Below are positions 33,031-41,666 of a DNA stretch of 64,000 bases, one piece after another. The stretch comes from JAFAMS01 sp049520515 (lineage in GTDB: Bacteria > Vulcanimicrobiota > Vulcanimicrobiia > Vulcanimicrobiales > Vulcanimicrobiaceae). A program made the translations under genes and the position numbers. Location: the NCBI GenBank assembly GCA_049520515.1, contig JBEKPS010000006.1:248001-312000 (forward strand). Direction: 5' to 3'. The first letter of the stretch is position 1. The number at the start of each line of letters is the position of its first letter. Below the pieces are notes generated by a model. It was not told the origin of the DNA and made no database searches. It was given only the letters and a program-made list of their open reading frames with translations.

Positions 33031-35090
33031 CCGGCAAACGGCAACTGTGCGTGCACCGTGTACGCATCACCGTCGCCGCGCAGCGGAAGCCCGTTAAACC
33101 ACGGAATGCCGATGAACGAGAACGCGTGCCGCACGGGAATCGCGCCCGCGCTTCGCCATGGCACGTTCGCCTTCGGCGCTGCCTCACGCAGTGCCGTCAA
33201 GAGAAACGCGTCGGTATCATCAAAAGGGACGTAGCCCTTCGGATGTTCGCGCAATGCACGCATCAAGACGACGATCACGTCCGAGCTATTGCGGTACGCG
33301 TCGGCCGCGTAACTTTCAAAATGCTGGCTGACGAAATCGCTGATCGCGGCTTGACGCAACGCAAACGCCAAACTCGCTGCGGTTGAATCCGGTTCGAAGC
33401 GCCCGTCCCAATGTGCGAGCTGATTCAGCAGCGGGCTGAGCTGGGGATCGCGCTGCGAATGTTGACGCTTTGCCGCATCGAGCGTCATCTGCACGAGCTC
33501 TTGCTCCGGAAGCGAGAGCGTATCGCCTTGCATCTGCGAGAAGTAGGCTACGTCGTACTGCGTGCGCGCACGCAGCAGTTGGGCAATGCGCGCAGCGCGA
33601 TACGGCGGCGCGAACCAGGCCGAGAGTCGATTGTGATAGTCGCGCCCGTACATGCGATTGTTGGCAGTGAACACAACCGCATCACGCGATGGCGAAACTT
33701 TGGGCAACTGGTCGAACGGAATCGACGGATAGTGCGGATCGGAGGGCGGATGCGTGCGCAGTCCCCACAGGGGATCGTTTGGGATCTCACCCGCCAGATG
33801 ATATGTGGCTTGGCCGCTTGTGTCGGCGACGACAAAATTTTGCGTCGGACCCGGATAGTTGTGCAGTGCGGCGAGGGCATCGTTCACATTCGTTGCGAGA
33901 TCGAGCTTCTCGAATGTCTGCTCCGGCGACACAGGGTCGGCGGCTGCCGGCCAATCGACCGAATAGCCGACGTCGCCATACGCCGTGAAACCGTGTTGAT
34001 CTTGATTGTACATGTGCTCGACGGTGTGCCCAAATCGAACGTGAAACGTCTCATCGCGCCCTTGCTCGCGATACCCGGAGACGTAGACGCTCTCTGAAAT
34101 CACGTTGCCGTTCGTTGCACCCCATGCAACGTGGTCGTTATGTCCGAGAATAATGCCGGTCGTGCCGGCAAGTGTCGCACCGGCTGCATGAAATCCCGGT
34201 GCTTGCAAGTCGATCAGATACCAAATGCCCGGCTGCGTGATATCAAGATGCGGATCGTTTGCGAGCAGCGCGTGACCGTCGCTCGAACGCGCGGCACCAA
34301 CCGCCCACTCGTTGCTGCCGCGCGGACTGCGCTGCGGCGGGCGTTGATACACACGGAGCGACGGCAGCGTCGGGACCGGCGCCGGCGGCCCATCCGTAAT
34401 CGGCACGTCGTAGCGCGGATCCGTTATCGAATACAAACCGTCAGTGCCGGCCTGTCCCATCGCATCGAAGACGCGCTCGCGTTCGATCACGTCGTCCCAT
34501 GGATCCGTCAGCGTGATGACCGTCGCGAAACCGACGGCTAGGGTATCTTCGGGCTTCCATACTTGCGGCCACAGCAGCAGTAGCCGGTATTCAACCGGCA
34601 GCGGCTCGCGGTGCATCGCTGCATTGATGCCGCTTGAGAACGCTACGAGATTATCGCGCTCGTCCTGACTCAAACGCGAGTATTCGGTCGAGATGATGTG
34701 TTGGATGTCGAATGCGCGCGCCCGCATGTCCGGCTCCAAGAGCTTATCGCCAAACCACTCCGCAAGCCGGCCGTAGACGAGATGACGCACGAGGTCGATT
34801 TGAAAGAGCCGGTCCGAGGCCTCGAGATAGCCCTGCGCCACCATGAGATCGTGCATCGACTGCGCGCGGACGTGCGGCACCCCGCGCCCATCACGTAGGA
34901 CGACCACCGGCGCTTTTACGGGCAGACCTGAGAGCGTACCGTCCAAATGTGCCTCGGCATGCCATCCCACCGCGACGTAAATGACGTAGGCGATGACGGC
35001 CACGACGATCGCCGCGATCGCGCTCAGTACACCACGCAGCAATAGACGAAGAAGCACGGAGGAACCGCTTTGGCGGAGAAGGAGCCCCAC
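32829..35090 (-). CDS. Penicillin acylase family protein (N-terminal nucleophile hydrolase)
   Basis: 753 residues from GTG 35090. It has an N-terminal membrane anchor or signal (GVLSAIAAIVVAVIAYVIYV). The alpha-chain-like part follows with VLRDGRGVPHVRAQSMHDLM and AQGYLEASDRLFQIDLVRHL. The autocatalytic site is RGSNEWAVG, with the nucleophile Ser near residue 259. Beta-chain segments are LANDPHLDITQPGIWYLIDL, LGHNDHVAWGATN, FTANNRMYGRDY and the C-terminal IVIPSGESGRPGSAHHDD. The precursor is expected to cut itself into two chains in the periplasm. Substrates may be acyl-homoserine lactones, N-acyl amino acids or beta-lactams. The 3' end overlaps the convergent beta-lactamase-fold gene. A GTG at 35057 is an alternative start. 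Confidence 0.88.
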   Translation of the reverse strand: MGLLLRQSGSSVLLRLLLRGVLSAIAAIVVAVIAYVIYVAVGWHAEAHLDGTLSGLPVKAPVVVLRDGRGVPHVRAQSMHDLMVAQGYLEASDRLFQIDLVRHLVYGRLAEWFGDKLLEPDMRARAFDIQHIISTEYSRLSQDERDNLVAFSSGINAAMHREPLPVEYRLLLLWPQVWKPEDTLAVGFATVITLTDPWDDVIERERVFDAMGQAGTDGLYSITDPRYDVPITDGPPAPVPTLPSLRVYQRPPQRSPRGSNEWAVGAARSSDGHALLANDPHLDITQPGIWYLIDLQAPGFHAAGATLAGTTGIILGHNDHVAWGATNGNVISESVYVSGYREQGRDETFHVRFGHTVEHMYNQDQHGFTAYGDVGYSVDWPAAADPVSPEQTFEKLDLATNVNDALAALHNYPGPTQNFVVADTSGQATYHLAGEIPNDPLWGLRTHPPSDPHYPSIPFDQLPKVSPSRDAVVFTANNRMYGRDYHNRLSAWFAPPYRAARIAQLLRARTQYDVAYFSQMQGDTLSLPEQELVQMTLDAAKRQHSQRDPQLSPLLNQLAHWDGRFEPDSTAASLAFALRQAAISDFVSQHFESYAADAYRNSSDVIVVLMRALREHPKGYVPFDDTDAFLLTALREAAPKANVPWRSAGAIPVRHAFSFIGIPWFNGLPLRGDGDAYTVHAQLPFAGQSFRAVWDVGNWDNGGIVIPSGESGRPGSAHHDDASAAWTSQTLEPLPFSTQAVDAAARHRLVLAP

Positions 35091-35112
35091 CCTGGGCGCT
35101 CTGGAGGTTCTC

Positions 35113-36693
35113 GTGAGTCGGATCGTACTTCGTTTTCTCGTCGCGGTCGTACTGAGCGTGCTGGTGTTCGTGCCGCGTACCGCTTCCTCGCAAGCGCGTC
35201 CCGGCGATTCGGCATCAAGTCCACTCGTCATCGCGTATAACGGCGGCGCTGTAACGCTCGACCCGATCATGCGCGCCGAGAATACATCGTACGCGTGGCA
35301 ACGTCACATCTTCGAGACACTGACGATCCAAGATCCGAAGAACGGCACTCCGCAGCCGCGCATCGCGACAAGCTGGAAAATCGTCGGCCAGAACCGCTGG
35401 CGGATCGAGCTGCGCCACGGCGTCAAATTCCAAAACGGCCGCGCGATGACGTCGCAAGACGTTGCCGACTCGATCATGGACGCGGCGACGAATCCGAAGG
35501 CCCAGATTCGCAATTTCCTGGTCACGGTAAGCAAGGTTGATCCTGATGGCCCGAACGCGGTCATCATCACGACCAAAACGCCGAACCCGCAAATCCCGCT
35601 CGATCTCTCGCAGATTCCGGTGATGCCCGAAGTCGAAATCAAACGCGACGGTCGCGGATTTCTCGACACACACCCGATCGGCACGGGTCCGTACGAGTTC
35701 GTGAGCTGGCTCGCGCAAGATCATCTCGACCTGCGAACGTGGAACGGATATTGGGGCCCGAAGCCCGCGTTCAACTATGTCAAGCTCGACAATATTTCGA
35801 ACGGCGCAACGCGACTCGCCGCATTACTGTCGGGACAAGTCCAAGTCGCAGAGAAAATCGACCCGCAAGATTTCGATCGCGTCAAGCACAGTGGAACCGC
35901 GTACATCACGGCGGTCGGCGGCGTACGGATCATTTATCTTGCGATGGATCAGTGGCGCAAGACGGGAACGCCGGGCGTTCCCGGCGGCAACAATCCGTTC
36001 ATGGATGCGCGCGTGCGGCGCGCCGTCTATCAGGCGATTGACGTCAACGCCTTGCGCGACAAGATCTTTGGCGGCGCTGCCGTCCCCGCGACGCAGTGGG
36101 TCGCGCCTGCCATCGAATCATTCGACCCATCACTCAAGCGATTGCCGTACGATCCCGCGGCTTCGAAGAAGCTGCTTGCGGAAGCCGGATATCCGAACGG
36201 TTTCACCGTCCGCCTCGACGCGACGACCGATCGCTATCTCGACGATTCGACTGTCGCGCAAGCGCTGGCGGGCATGCTAGCGCAAGCCGGAATCAACATT
36301 CAGGTCAACGCCGTCACGAAGACGATCTTCTTTCCGAACATGGACAAAGGCGATTTCACGCTCTATCTCGCGGGCTGGGGAACGACCGACGCGATCAGCG
36401 CGTGGGAAACGGTTTTTCATTGCAGAGATAACGCGGCCGGCTACGGCTTCACGAATCGCGAGCATTATTGCAACCCAAGTGCCGATCAGACGATGGCACG
36501 CGCGGCAAGCATTTTCGATCCACACTTCCGCATTCAAGCCGAGCGTCAAGGCTACGCGATTGCCGAACGGAAAGACTTCGCCTATATCCCACTGTATTGG
36601 GAAGACGTCATTGCGGGCGTCAACAATCACGTTGCATGGGAATCACGCCCGTCGGACGAGCTCATCCTTGCGTGGATGATGTCGCGCAAATGA
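35113..36693 (+). CDS. ABC transporter substrate-binding protein, family 5
   Basis: 526 residues from GTG with GGAGG five bases upstream. It has a signal peptide (IVLRFLVAVVLSVLVFVPRTASSQA), then the family 5 fold: GGAVTLDPIMRAENTSYAWQ, RWRIELRHGVKFQNGRAMTS, IGTGPYEFVSWLAQDHLDLR, VRRAVYQAIDVNALRDKIFG, YPNGFTVRLDATTDRYLDDS. Captured ligands in this family include di- and oligopeptides and other amides. It is followed at once by DppB- and DppC-type permeases, an AbgA-like hydrolase, an FMN reductase and an LLM monooxygenase, so it is the receptor of that uptake and breakdown operon. It diverges from the penicillin acylase gene. Confidence 0.92.
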   Translation: MSRIVLRFLVAVVLSVLVFVPRTASSQARPGDSASSPLVIAYNGGAVTLDPIMRAENTSYAWQRHIFETLTIQDPKNGTPQPRIATSWKIVGQNRWRIELRHGVKFQNGRAMTSQDVADSIMDAATNPKAQIRNFLVTVSKVDPDGPNAVIITTKTPNPQIPLDLSQIPVMPEVEIKRDGRGFLDTHPIGTGPYEFVSWLAQDHLDLRTWNGYWGPKPAFNYVKLDNISNGATRLAALLSGQVQVAEKIDPQDFDRVKHSGTAYITAVGGVRIIYLAMDQWRKTGTPGVPGGNNPFMDARVRRAVYQAIDVNALRDKIFGGAAVPATQWVAPAIESFDPSLKRLPYDPAASKKLLAEAGYPNGFTVRLDATTDRYLDDSTVAQALAGMLAQAGINIQVNAVTKTIFFPNMDKGDFTLYLAGWGTTDAISAWETVFHCRDNAAGYGFTNREHYCNPSADQTMARAASIFDPHFRIQAERQGYAIAERKDFAYIPLYWEDVIAGVNNHVAWESRPSDELILAWMMSRK

Positions 36694-36694
36694 C

Positions 36695-37612
36695 GTGGCG
36701 CAATACGTCCTAACCCGATTTCTTCAAGCAATTCTCGCGATGTGGGCGGTCGTAACCGTCGTCTTCGTGCTGCTGCACGCTGCCGGCGATCCGATCGCCG
36801 TCCTCGCACCCGAAACGATGACGCAGGCCCAGCGCGCCGAGCTTGCGCATTCCCTCGGGCTCGATCTTCCGCTTAGCGCTCAGTACATTCACTTTCTCGA
36901 CGACGTGCTGCACGGTCATCTCGGTGTTTCCTTTTACACGTCGCAGCCGGCGATGGAGCTCGTGCTGCAGCGCTTGGGCGTCACCGTCGAGCTCGTCGTT
37001 GCGGCAATGGTCGTGGCGCTCGTGTTCGGCGTTCCGTTTGGGGTCATCGCGGCGTTACGACCGGGACGATTTCTCGACCGATCGTTGCGGCTTATCTCAG
37101 TGCTCGGCTCTTCGATCCCCACATTCTTTCTCGGAATCTTGTTGATCTTGATTTTCAGCGTCGAGCTGGAGATCTTTCCATCTTCAGGCCTAGGTGACTG
37201 GCGAAATTTCGTATTGCCGGCATTCACGCTCGCGTTCTATCGCATCGCGCTTTTTACGCGCCTGATTCGCACAGCGCTGATCGGCGAGCTCTCGCAAGAT
37301 TACGTACGGACTGCGCGCGCGAAGGGACTATCTGAAATTGTCGTGACGCTCAAGCACGCGCTGCGCAATGCGCTGCTGCCCTTCGTCACAGCGTTCGGCT
37401 TGCAATTCGGGCAGCTGCTCGGCGGCGCCGTCATCACCGAAACGATTTTCGCGCTTCCGGGAATGAACCGGCTCGCGCTCGATGCGATCGCGCGCCTCGA
37501 TTACCCGATCGTCGTTGCCTACGTGATCGTGATTGCCGGGCTTTTTACGCTCATCAACCTTGCCGTCGACATCGCCTACAGTTTCATCGATCCGCGCGTG
37601 ACGTATGGCTAA
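36695..37612 (+). CDS. ABC transporter permease, DppB/OppB type
   Basis: 305 residues from GTG, one base after the binding-protein stop. It has an N-terminal helix (RFLQAILAMWAVVTVVFVLL), the soluble loop RAELAHSLGLDLPLSAQYI, then five further helices. The EAA loop is DYVRTARAKGLSEIVVTLKHALRNALLPF, read here as DYVRTARAKGLSE then KHALRNALLP. The segment GGAVITETIFALPGMNRLAL is the usual end of the family. It forms the first half of an inner-membrane peptide-type channel. It overlaps the next permease gene by eight bases. Confidence 0.93.
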   Translation: MAQYVLTRFLQAILAMWAVVTVVFVLLHAAGDPIAVLAPETMTQAQRAELAHSLGLDLPLSAQYIHFLDDVLHGHLGVSFYTSQPAMELVLQRLGVTVELVVAAMVVALVFGVPFGVIAALRPGRFLDRSLRLISVLGSSIPTFFLGILLILIFSVELEIFPSSGLGDWRNFVLPAFTLAFYRIALFTRLIRTALIGELSQDYVRTARAKGLSEIVVTLKHALRNALLPFVTAFGLQFGQLLGGAVITETIFALPGMNRLALDAIARLDYPIVVAYVIVIAGLFTLINLAVDIAYSFIDPRVTYG

Positions 37613-38471
37613 GCTGCGCGATCTGCCGCGTATCCCTGCGATCGTATTGCTTGCGATGATCGTCCTTGCGGTCTTCGCCCCATTCGTCTCGCCGCACGAT
37701 CCGCAACATCAAGATCTGCTTTCGCGTCTCACGCCACCACTCGGCCACACGCTCTCCGGATTCTACTTGCTCGGAACCGATGAGCTCGGACGTGACATCT
37801 TCGCCAACATTTTGTACGGCCTGCGCGTCAGTCTCTTAGTCGGCTTCTGCGCCGTTGCGATCAGCGTCGTCATCGGTGCGCCGATCGGCTTGCTCGCCGG
37901 TTATCGCCCGAACAGCTGGTTCGCACATCTCGCGATGCGCATCGCGGACGTGCAGCTTTCGTTGCCCGTGGTCCTCATTGCACTCGCGGTCTTGGCCGTG
38001 CTTGGCCGCGGCCTCGACAAAGTCATCATCGTGATCGGAATCGTTGGATGGGCGCAGTACGCGCGCCTGATTCGCGCGAGCGTGCTTGCGGAGCGGACGA
38101 AAGAGTATGTCATCGCGGCCGGCGGCTTAGGTGCGTCGCTGCCACGCATTCTGATGCGGCACATCTTGCCGAACGTCGCCGGACCATCGCTCGTTCAGAT
38201 TGCGGTCGACGTGCCCCGCGCGATCGAGCTCGAAGCGACGCTTTCGTTTCTGGGGCTCGGCGTCGCCATTACAACGCCGTCGCTTGGCATCCGCATCGCG
38301 CAGGGTTATCAGTTTCTCTTTAGCGGCGCGTGGTGGCTCGCGGTTATGCCTGGCCTGGCGCTCGTCATCTTGGTTCTTGCCATCAATTTGCTCGGCGACT
38401 GGCTACGCGATACGCTCGATCCCGTCACGCAAGGCGCGATTGCTGCCGAGCGCCAAAGCCAGGCCGCATGA
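37605..38471 (+). CDS. ABC transporter permease, DppC/OppC type
   Basis: 288 residues. It opens IPAIVLLAMIVLAVFAPFVS and has the family LGTDELGRDIFANILYGLRV, a strong signature. The EAA loop is EYVIAAGGLGASLPRILMRH. The ending LGVAITTPSLGIRIAQGYQF and PVTQGAIAAER is normal. It is the second channel subunit alongside the preceding DppB-type gene. No ATPase (DppD or DppF) is encoded in this operon, so the importer must borrow ATPases from elsewhere. The stop overlaps the start of the M20 hydrolase gene (ATGA). Confidence 0.93.
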   Translation: MAKLRDLPRIPAIVLLAMIVLAVFAPFVSPHDPQHQDLLSRLTPPLGHTLSGFYLLGTDELGRDIFANILYGLRVSLLVGFCAVAISVVIGAPIGLLAGYRPNSWFAHLAMRIADVQLSLPVVLIALAVLAVLGRGLDKVIIVIGIVGWAQYARLIRASVLAERTKEYVIAAGGLGASLPRILMRHILPNVAGPSLVQIAVDVPRAIELEATLSFLGLGVAITTPSLGIRIAQGYQFLFSGAWWLAVMPGLALVILVLAINLLGDWLRDTLDPVTQGAIAAERQSQAA

Positions 38472-39778
38472 AGACCTTCGAACCGGTTCGCCTCACCGAC
38501 GATATCGCGAAACGCGCGATCGAAACGCGCCGCGATTTTCACAAATTTCCCGAGCTCGGACTGACCGAGTTCCGCACCGCGAGTGCAATTGCAGCGCGAC
38601 TCGACGCGCTCGGGTTCGACGTGCAAACCGGACGCGATGTCATGGACGAGCGCAGCCGCGTCGGCGTTCCGAGCGACGACGTCGTGCAGGCGGCGTACGC
38701 TCGCGCGAAAGACGAAGGTGCCGATCAGAAATGGCTCGCGCGCTTCGAAGGCGGCTTCACCGGCATCGTCGGGACCCTGCGCGGCGCTCATCCTGGCCCG
38801 GTCGTTGCGCTCCGTTGCGACATCGATGCGCTGCCGATTCTCGAAGCCGACGACGACACGCATTTGCCGGCGCGTGAAGGCTTCGTCTCGTCGCACCGCG
38901 GCATCATGCATGCCTGCGGGCACGACGTTCACGCGGCGATTGGGCTCGCCGTTGCAGAAATGCTGGCGGCGCAAGCCGATCGGATTCACGGCACCGTGAA
39001 ATTCATTTTCCAACCGGCGGAAGAAGGCGGCCGCGGCGCGATCCCGATGCGCGACGCCGGTGTCGTCGACGATGTCAACTACTTTGTAGCAATCCACGTC
39101 GGGATGAATTCAGAAAGCAAGATGTTCTATCCGATCGTCACGGGACAACTTGCCAGTGCAAAAATGGACGTGACGTTCAAAGGGCGCGCGGCGCACGCGG
39201 GTGGGCATCCTGAAGAAGGCCGCAACGCGCTGCTCGCGGCGGCACACGCGGTGGTCGGACTCTACGGAATCGCGCGGCATTCTGCCGGACGCTCGCGCAT
39301 TAACGTCGGCGTGCTCGAGGGTGGATCGGGCCGCAACGTGATCGCAGATCGGGCCTTCTTCATGATGGAAGTCCGCGGCGATACCGAAGCGCTTTGCGAC
39401 TACATGATCGAACGCGCCAACAGCGTGATCAAAGGCGCCGCAGAGATGCAAGACGTCGAGGTCGACATCGCGCTCGTGGGACGCACGACGACCGCCGAAA
39501 GCAGCATTCCTCTGGCCGAAGCCGTGGCGCGCGCGACCGAAGGCGTTCCCAATTTGCGCACGACGCTCGAACCGAAGGCCGCCGTCGGGAGCGAGGATGC
39601 GACGTTCCTCATGAAGCGCGTGCAAGAGCAGGGTGGTCAAGCAATCTATTCCGTCGTTGGCTCGCCCACGAAGACCGGACACCACACTCCGCACTTTGAT
39701 ATCGTCGAATCGAACATCGCACCGGCCGCGCAAGCCCTTGCGACCGCGCTGCTTTCGCTCGGCGATTCTCCGCCGTGA
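38468..39778 (+). CDS. AbgA-like M20 family amidohydrolase (p-aminobenzoyl-glutamate hydrolase type)
   Basis: 436 residues. M20D metal ligands are seen in HACGHDVHAAIGLA and in FIFQPAEEGGRGA. Strong AbgA-type features are the opening RRDFHKFPELGLTEFRTAS, the insertion RVGVPSDDVVQAAYARA, FEGGFTGIVGTL, DAGVVDDVNYFVAIHVG, RAAHAGGHPEEGRNALLAAA, and VGSEDATFLMKRVQEQGGQA. These run closely along E. coli AbgA as I remember it. AbgA with AbgB cleaves p-aminobenzoyl-glutamate, a folate breakdown product. No AbgB is present here, so another amide substrate is possible. Placement after the binding protein and permeases says its substrate is imported. It overlaps both neighbours by four bases. Confidence 0.9.
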   Translation: MKTFEPVRLTDDIAKRAIETRRDFHKFPELGLTEFRTASAIAARLDALGFDVQTGRDVMDERSRVGVPSDDVVQAAYARAKDEGADQKWLARFEGGFTGIVGTLRGAHPGPVVALRCDIDALPILEADDDTHLPAREGFVSSHRGIMHACGHDVHAAIGLAVAEMLAAQADRIHGTVKFIFQPAEEGGRGAIPMRDAGVVDDVNYFVAIHVGMNSESKMFYPIVTGQLASAKMDVTFKGRAAHAGGHPEEGRNALLAAAHAVVGLYGIARHSAGRSRINVGVLEGGSGRNVIADRAFFMMEVRGDTEALCDYMIERANSVIKGAAEMQDVEVDIALVGRTTTAESSIPLAEAVARATEGVPNLRTTLEPKAAVGSEDATFLMKRVQEQGGQAIYSVVGSPTKTGHHTPHFDIVESNIAPAAQALATALLSLGDSPP

Positions 39779-40284
39779 GCGCGATCGTGCTGCTCGCCGG
39801 CAGCCCGTCGTCGCCATCGCGTTCGACGGCTGTCCTGCGCGTTGCGCGAGAACTCGCCGGCGCCGAGCGGTCGACGTTGATTGAGCTGCGTGATCTGCCC
39901 GCGGACGGTCTGCTTTTTGGGCGCGCCTCGGAGGCACTCGCGCAGGCGCATGCATCGATCGCGGAAGCGTGTGCGATCGTCCTCGCCACGCCCGTCTATA
40001 AGGCCGCATACTCGGGGCTGCTCAAGACGTTCTTGGACTATCTGCCGGATGGCGCACTGCATGGGAAATCGGCGTATCCTATTGCGACGGGCGGATCGAA
40101 CGCCCACATGCTCGCAATCGACTACGCGCTCAAGCCGGTGCTCTCGGTTCTCGGCGCGAGCCGCATCCTCGAGGGCTTATATCTTACGAACGAGGCGATC
40201 GAGCTGCGTGACGACGGCACCGCGACTCTCGGCGCTGAGCATCACGAGCGTTTAAAGGGAGGTATGCAGGCGCTCTTGCGCTAG
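39775..40284 (+). CDS. ssuE: NADPH-dependent FMN reductase (SsuE-like)
   Basis: 169 residues, flavodoxin-like fold. The FMN phosphate loop is LLAGSPSSPSRSTAVL, followed by LPADGLLFG and ATPVYKAAYSGLLKTFLDYL with the TPVYKAxYSGxLK signature of SsuE. PIATGGSNAHMLAIDYALKP is also typical. It supplies reduced FMN to a partner oxygenase; the LLM monooxygenase gene starts 11 bases later, forming a two-component system. GTG 39775 overlaps the hydrolase stop (GTGA). SsuE-type reductases usually serve sulfur scavenging, but that is not proven here. Confidence 0.88.
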   Translation: MSAIVLLAGSPSSPSRSTAVLRVARELAGAERSTLIELRDLPADGLLFGRASEALAQAHASIAEACAIVLATPVYKAAYSGLLKTFLDYLPDGALHGKSAYPIATGGSNAHMLAIDYALKPVLSVLGASRILEGLYLTNEAIELRDDGTATLGAEHHERLKGGMQALLR

Positions 40285-40295
40285 AGAACAGGCAC

Positions 40296-41666
40296 ATGGC
40301 GCAAGTCAACTCGCAGATGGCGCTCGTTGCATTTCTGCAGGCGCAGAACTGCTCGAACTACGTCTACTCGTGGCGGCATCCCGACACGATGAGCGATTTT
40401 ATGACACCCGAATATTATCAGCGCATCGGGCGAACGCTCGAGGACGGAAAATTCGACCTCGCGTTCTTCGATGACCGCCTAGCGATGCCGGATAAATACG
40501 GCGACGATTACGTCGAGGCCGTTGCGAACGGAATTCGTACCGTCAAGATGGACCTGGTGCCGGTTATGTCGATGATGGCCGCGACGACGTCACGGATCGG
40601 CATCGGCGGGACGTATTCGACGACCTACTTCGAGCCGTTCCACGTCGCACGCGTTTTTGCAACGCTCGATCTGATGACACGCGGACGCGCCGCCTGGAAC
40701 GTCGTGACCTCGCTCAACGATTCCGAAGCTGCCAACATGGGGCGCGACCAAGCGCTGCCGCACGACATGCGCTATGACCGCGCCGACGAGTTCATGCAGG
40801 TCGTCCACGGACACTGGGATACGTGGGAAGACGACGCGATCATTGGTGACAAGAGCGGACGCTTTGCGGACCCTTCCAAGGTGCATCCGCTCGAACATCG
40901 CGGCGATTGGTTCATGTCGCGTGGGCCTTTTACTGTTCCACGCTCCCCGCAAGGCTATCCGGTCGTTATTCAAGCCGGACAAAGCGGACGCGGACGCGCG
41001 TTCGCCGCGCGCTGGTCGGAGCTGGTCTTCGCGCTTAGCCCGGATTTGCAGCTCGCGAAAAAATTCTATCAGCTGTTCAAGACGCAAGTACAATTGCTCG
41101 GACGCGAATCGACGCTCGTCAAGATTTGCCCACTCGTCGTTACGGTCATCGGCGAAACGCGCACCGCAGCCGAGGAGAAGCTCGCGCTCATCGAAACGCT
41201 GCCGAAACCAATCGACGGCGTCGTCTTGCTTTCGGAAGTGCTCAATTTCGATTTCTCTTCCAAAGGACTCGATGAGCCGTTCACGGACGAGGAGCTAGCG
41301 AACATCAGTGGCTTACAAGCAATCCGCGATCAAGTCGTGGCCCTCAGCGGAAAAAAGAATCCATCGGTTCGCGACTTCGTCGATGTCAGCAATCGTGGCA
41401 ACGTCCGCGAGCATCCCTTGTTCGTCGGATCTGCGAAAGACGTTGCCGACGGGCTCGAAGAATGGTTCAGCGATGAGGGCTGCGACGGATTCGTGATCGC
41501 CGCGACGCACATCCCCGGCGCGTACGAAGACTTTGTTCGTCTCGTCGTCCCCGTGCTGCAAAAGCGCGGCTTGTTCCGCAAAGAGTACACCGGCTCGACT
41601 TTACGCGAGCACTTGGGCTTGCCCAAGCCCGCAATCGGCGCCTGGAAGCTGCCCGCTAAGGCGTAG
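40296..41666 (+). CDS. LLM-class FMN-dependent monooxygenase (NtaA/SnaA/DszA group)
   Basis: 456 residues, the length of the NtaA/SnaA/DszA/SoxA group. It has QNCSNYVYSWRHPDT, GKFDLAFFDDRLAMPDKYG, GIGGTYSTTYFEPFHVARVF, GRAAWNVVTSLNDSEAANMG, QGYPVVIQAGQSGRGRAFAA, AEEKLALIETLPKPIDGVVL and a C-terminal HIPGAYEDFVRLVVPVLQKR. These TIM-barrel enzymes use FMNH2 and oxygen to cleave C-S, C-N or similar bonds (nitrilotriacetate, dibenzothiophene sulfone, S-adducts of cysteine). The FMNH2 partner is the preceding reductase. It ends flush against the convergent livF gene. Confidence 0.92.
   Translation: MAQVNSQMALVAFLQAQNCSNYVYSWRHPDTMSDFMTPEYYQRIGRTLEDGKFDLAFFDDRLAMPDKYGDDYVEAVANGIRTVKMDLVPVMSMMAATTSRIGIGGTYSTTYFEPFHVARVFATLDLMTRGRAAWNVVTSLNDSEAANMGRDQALPHDMRYDRADEFMQVVHGHWDTWEDDAIIGDKSGRFADPSKVHPLEHRGDWFMSRGPFTVPRSPQGYPVVIQAGQSGRGRAFAARWSELVFALSPDLQLAKKFYQLFKTQVQLLGRESTLVKICPLVVTVIGETRTAAEEKLALIETLPKPIDGVVLLSEVLNFDFSSKGLDEPFTDEELANISGLQAIRDQVVALSGKKNPSVRDFVDVSNRGNVREHPLFVGSAKDVADGLEEWFSDEGCDGFVIAATHIPGAYEDFVRLVVPVLQKRGLFRKEYTGSTLREHLGLPKPAIGAWKLPAKA

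Noticed and set aside
40296..41666. Specific assignment as nitrilotriacetate or dibenzothiophene-sulfone monooxygenase
   Set aside because: The group is clear but the substrate is not; neighbours do not include other genes of those pathways.
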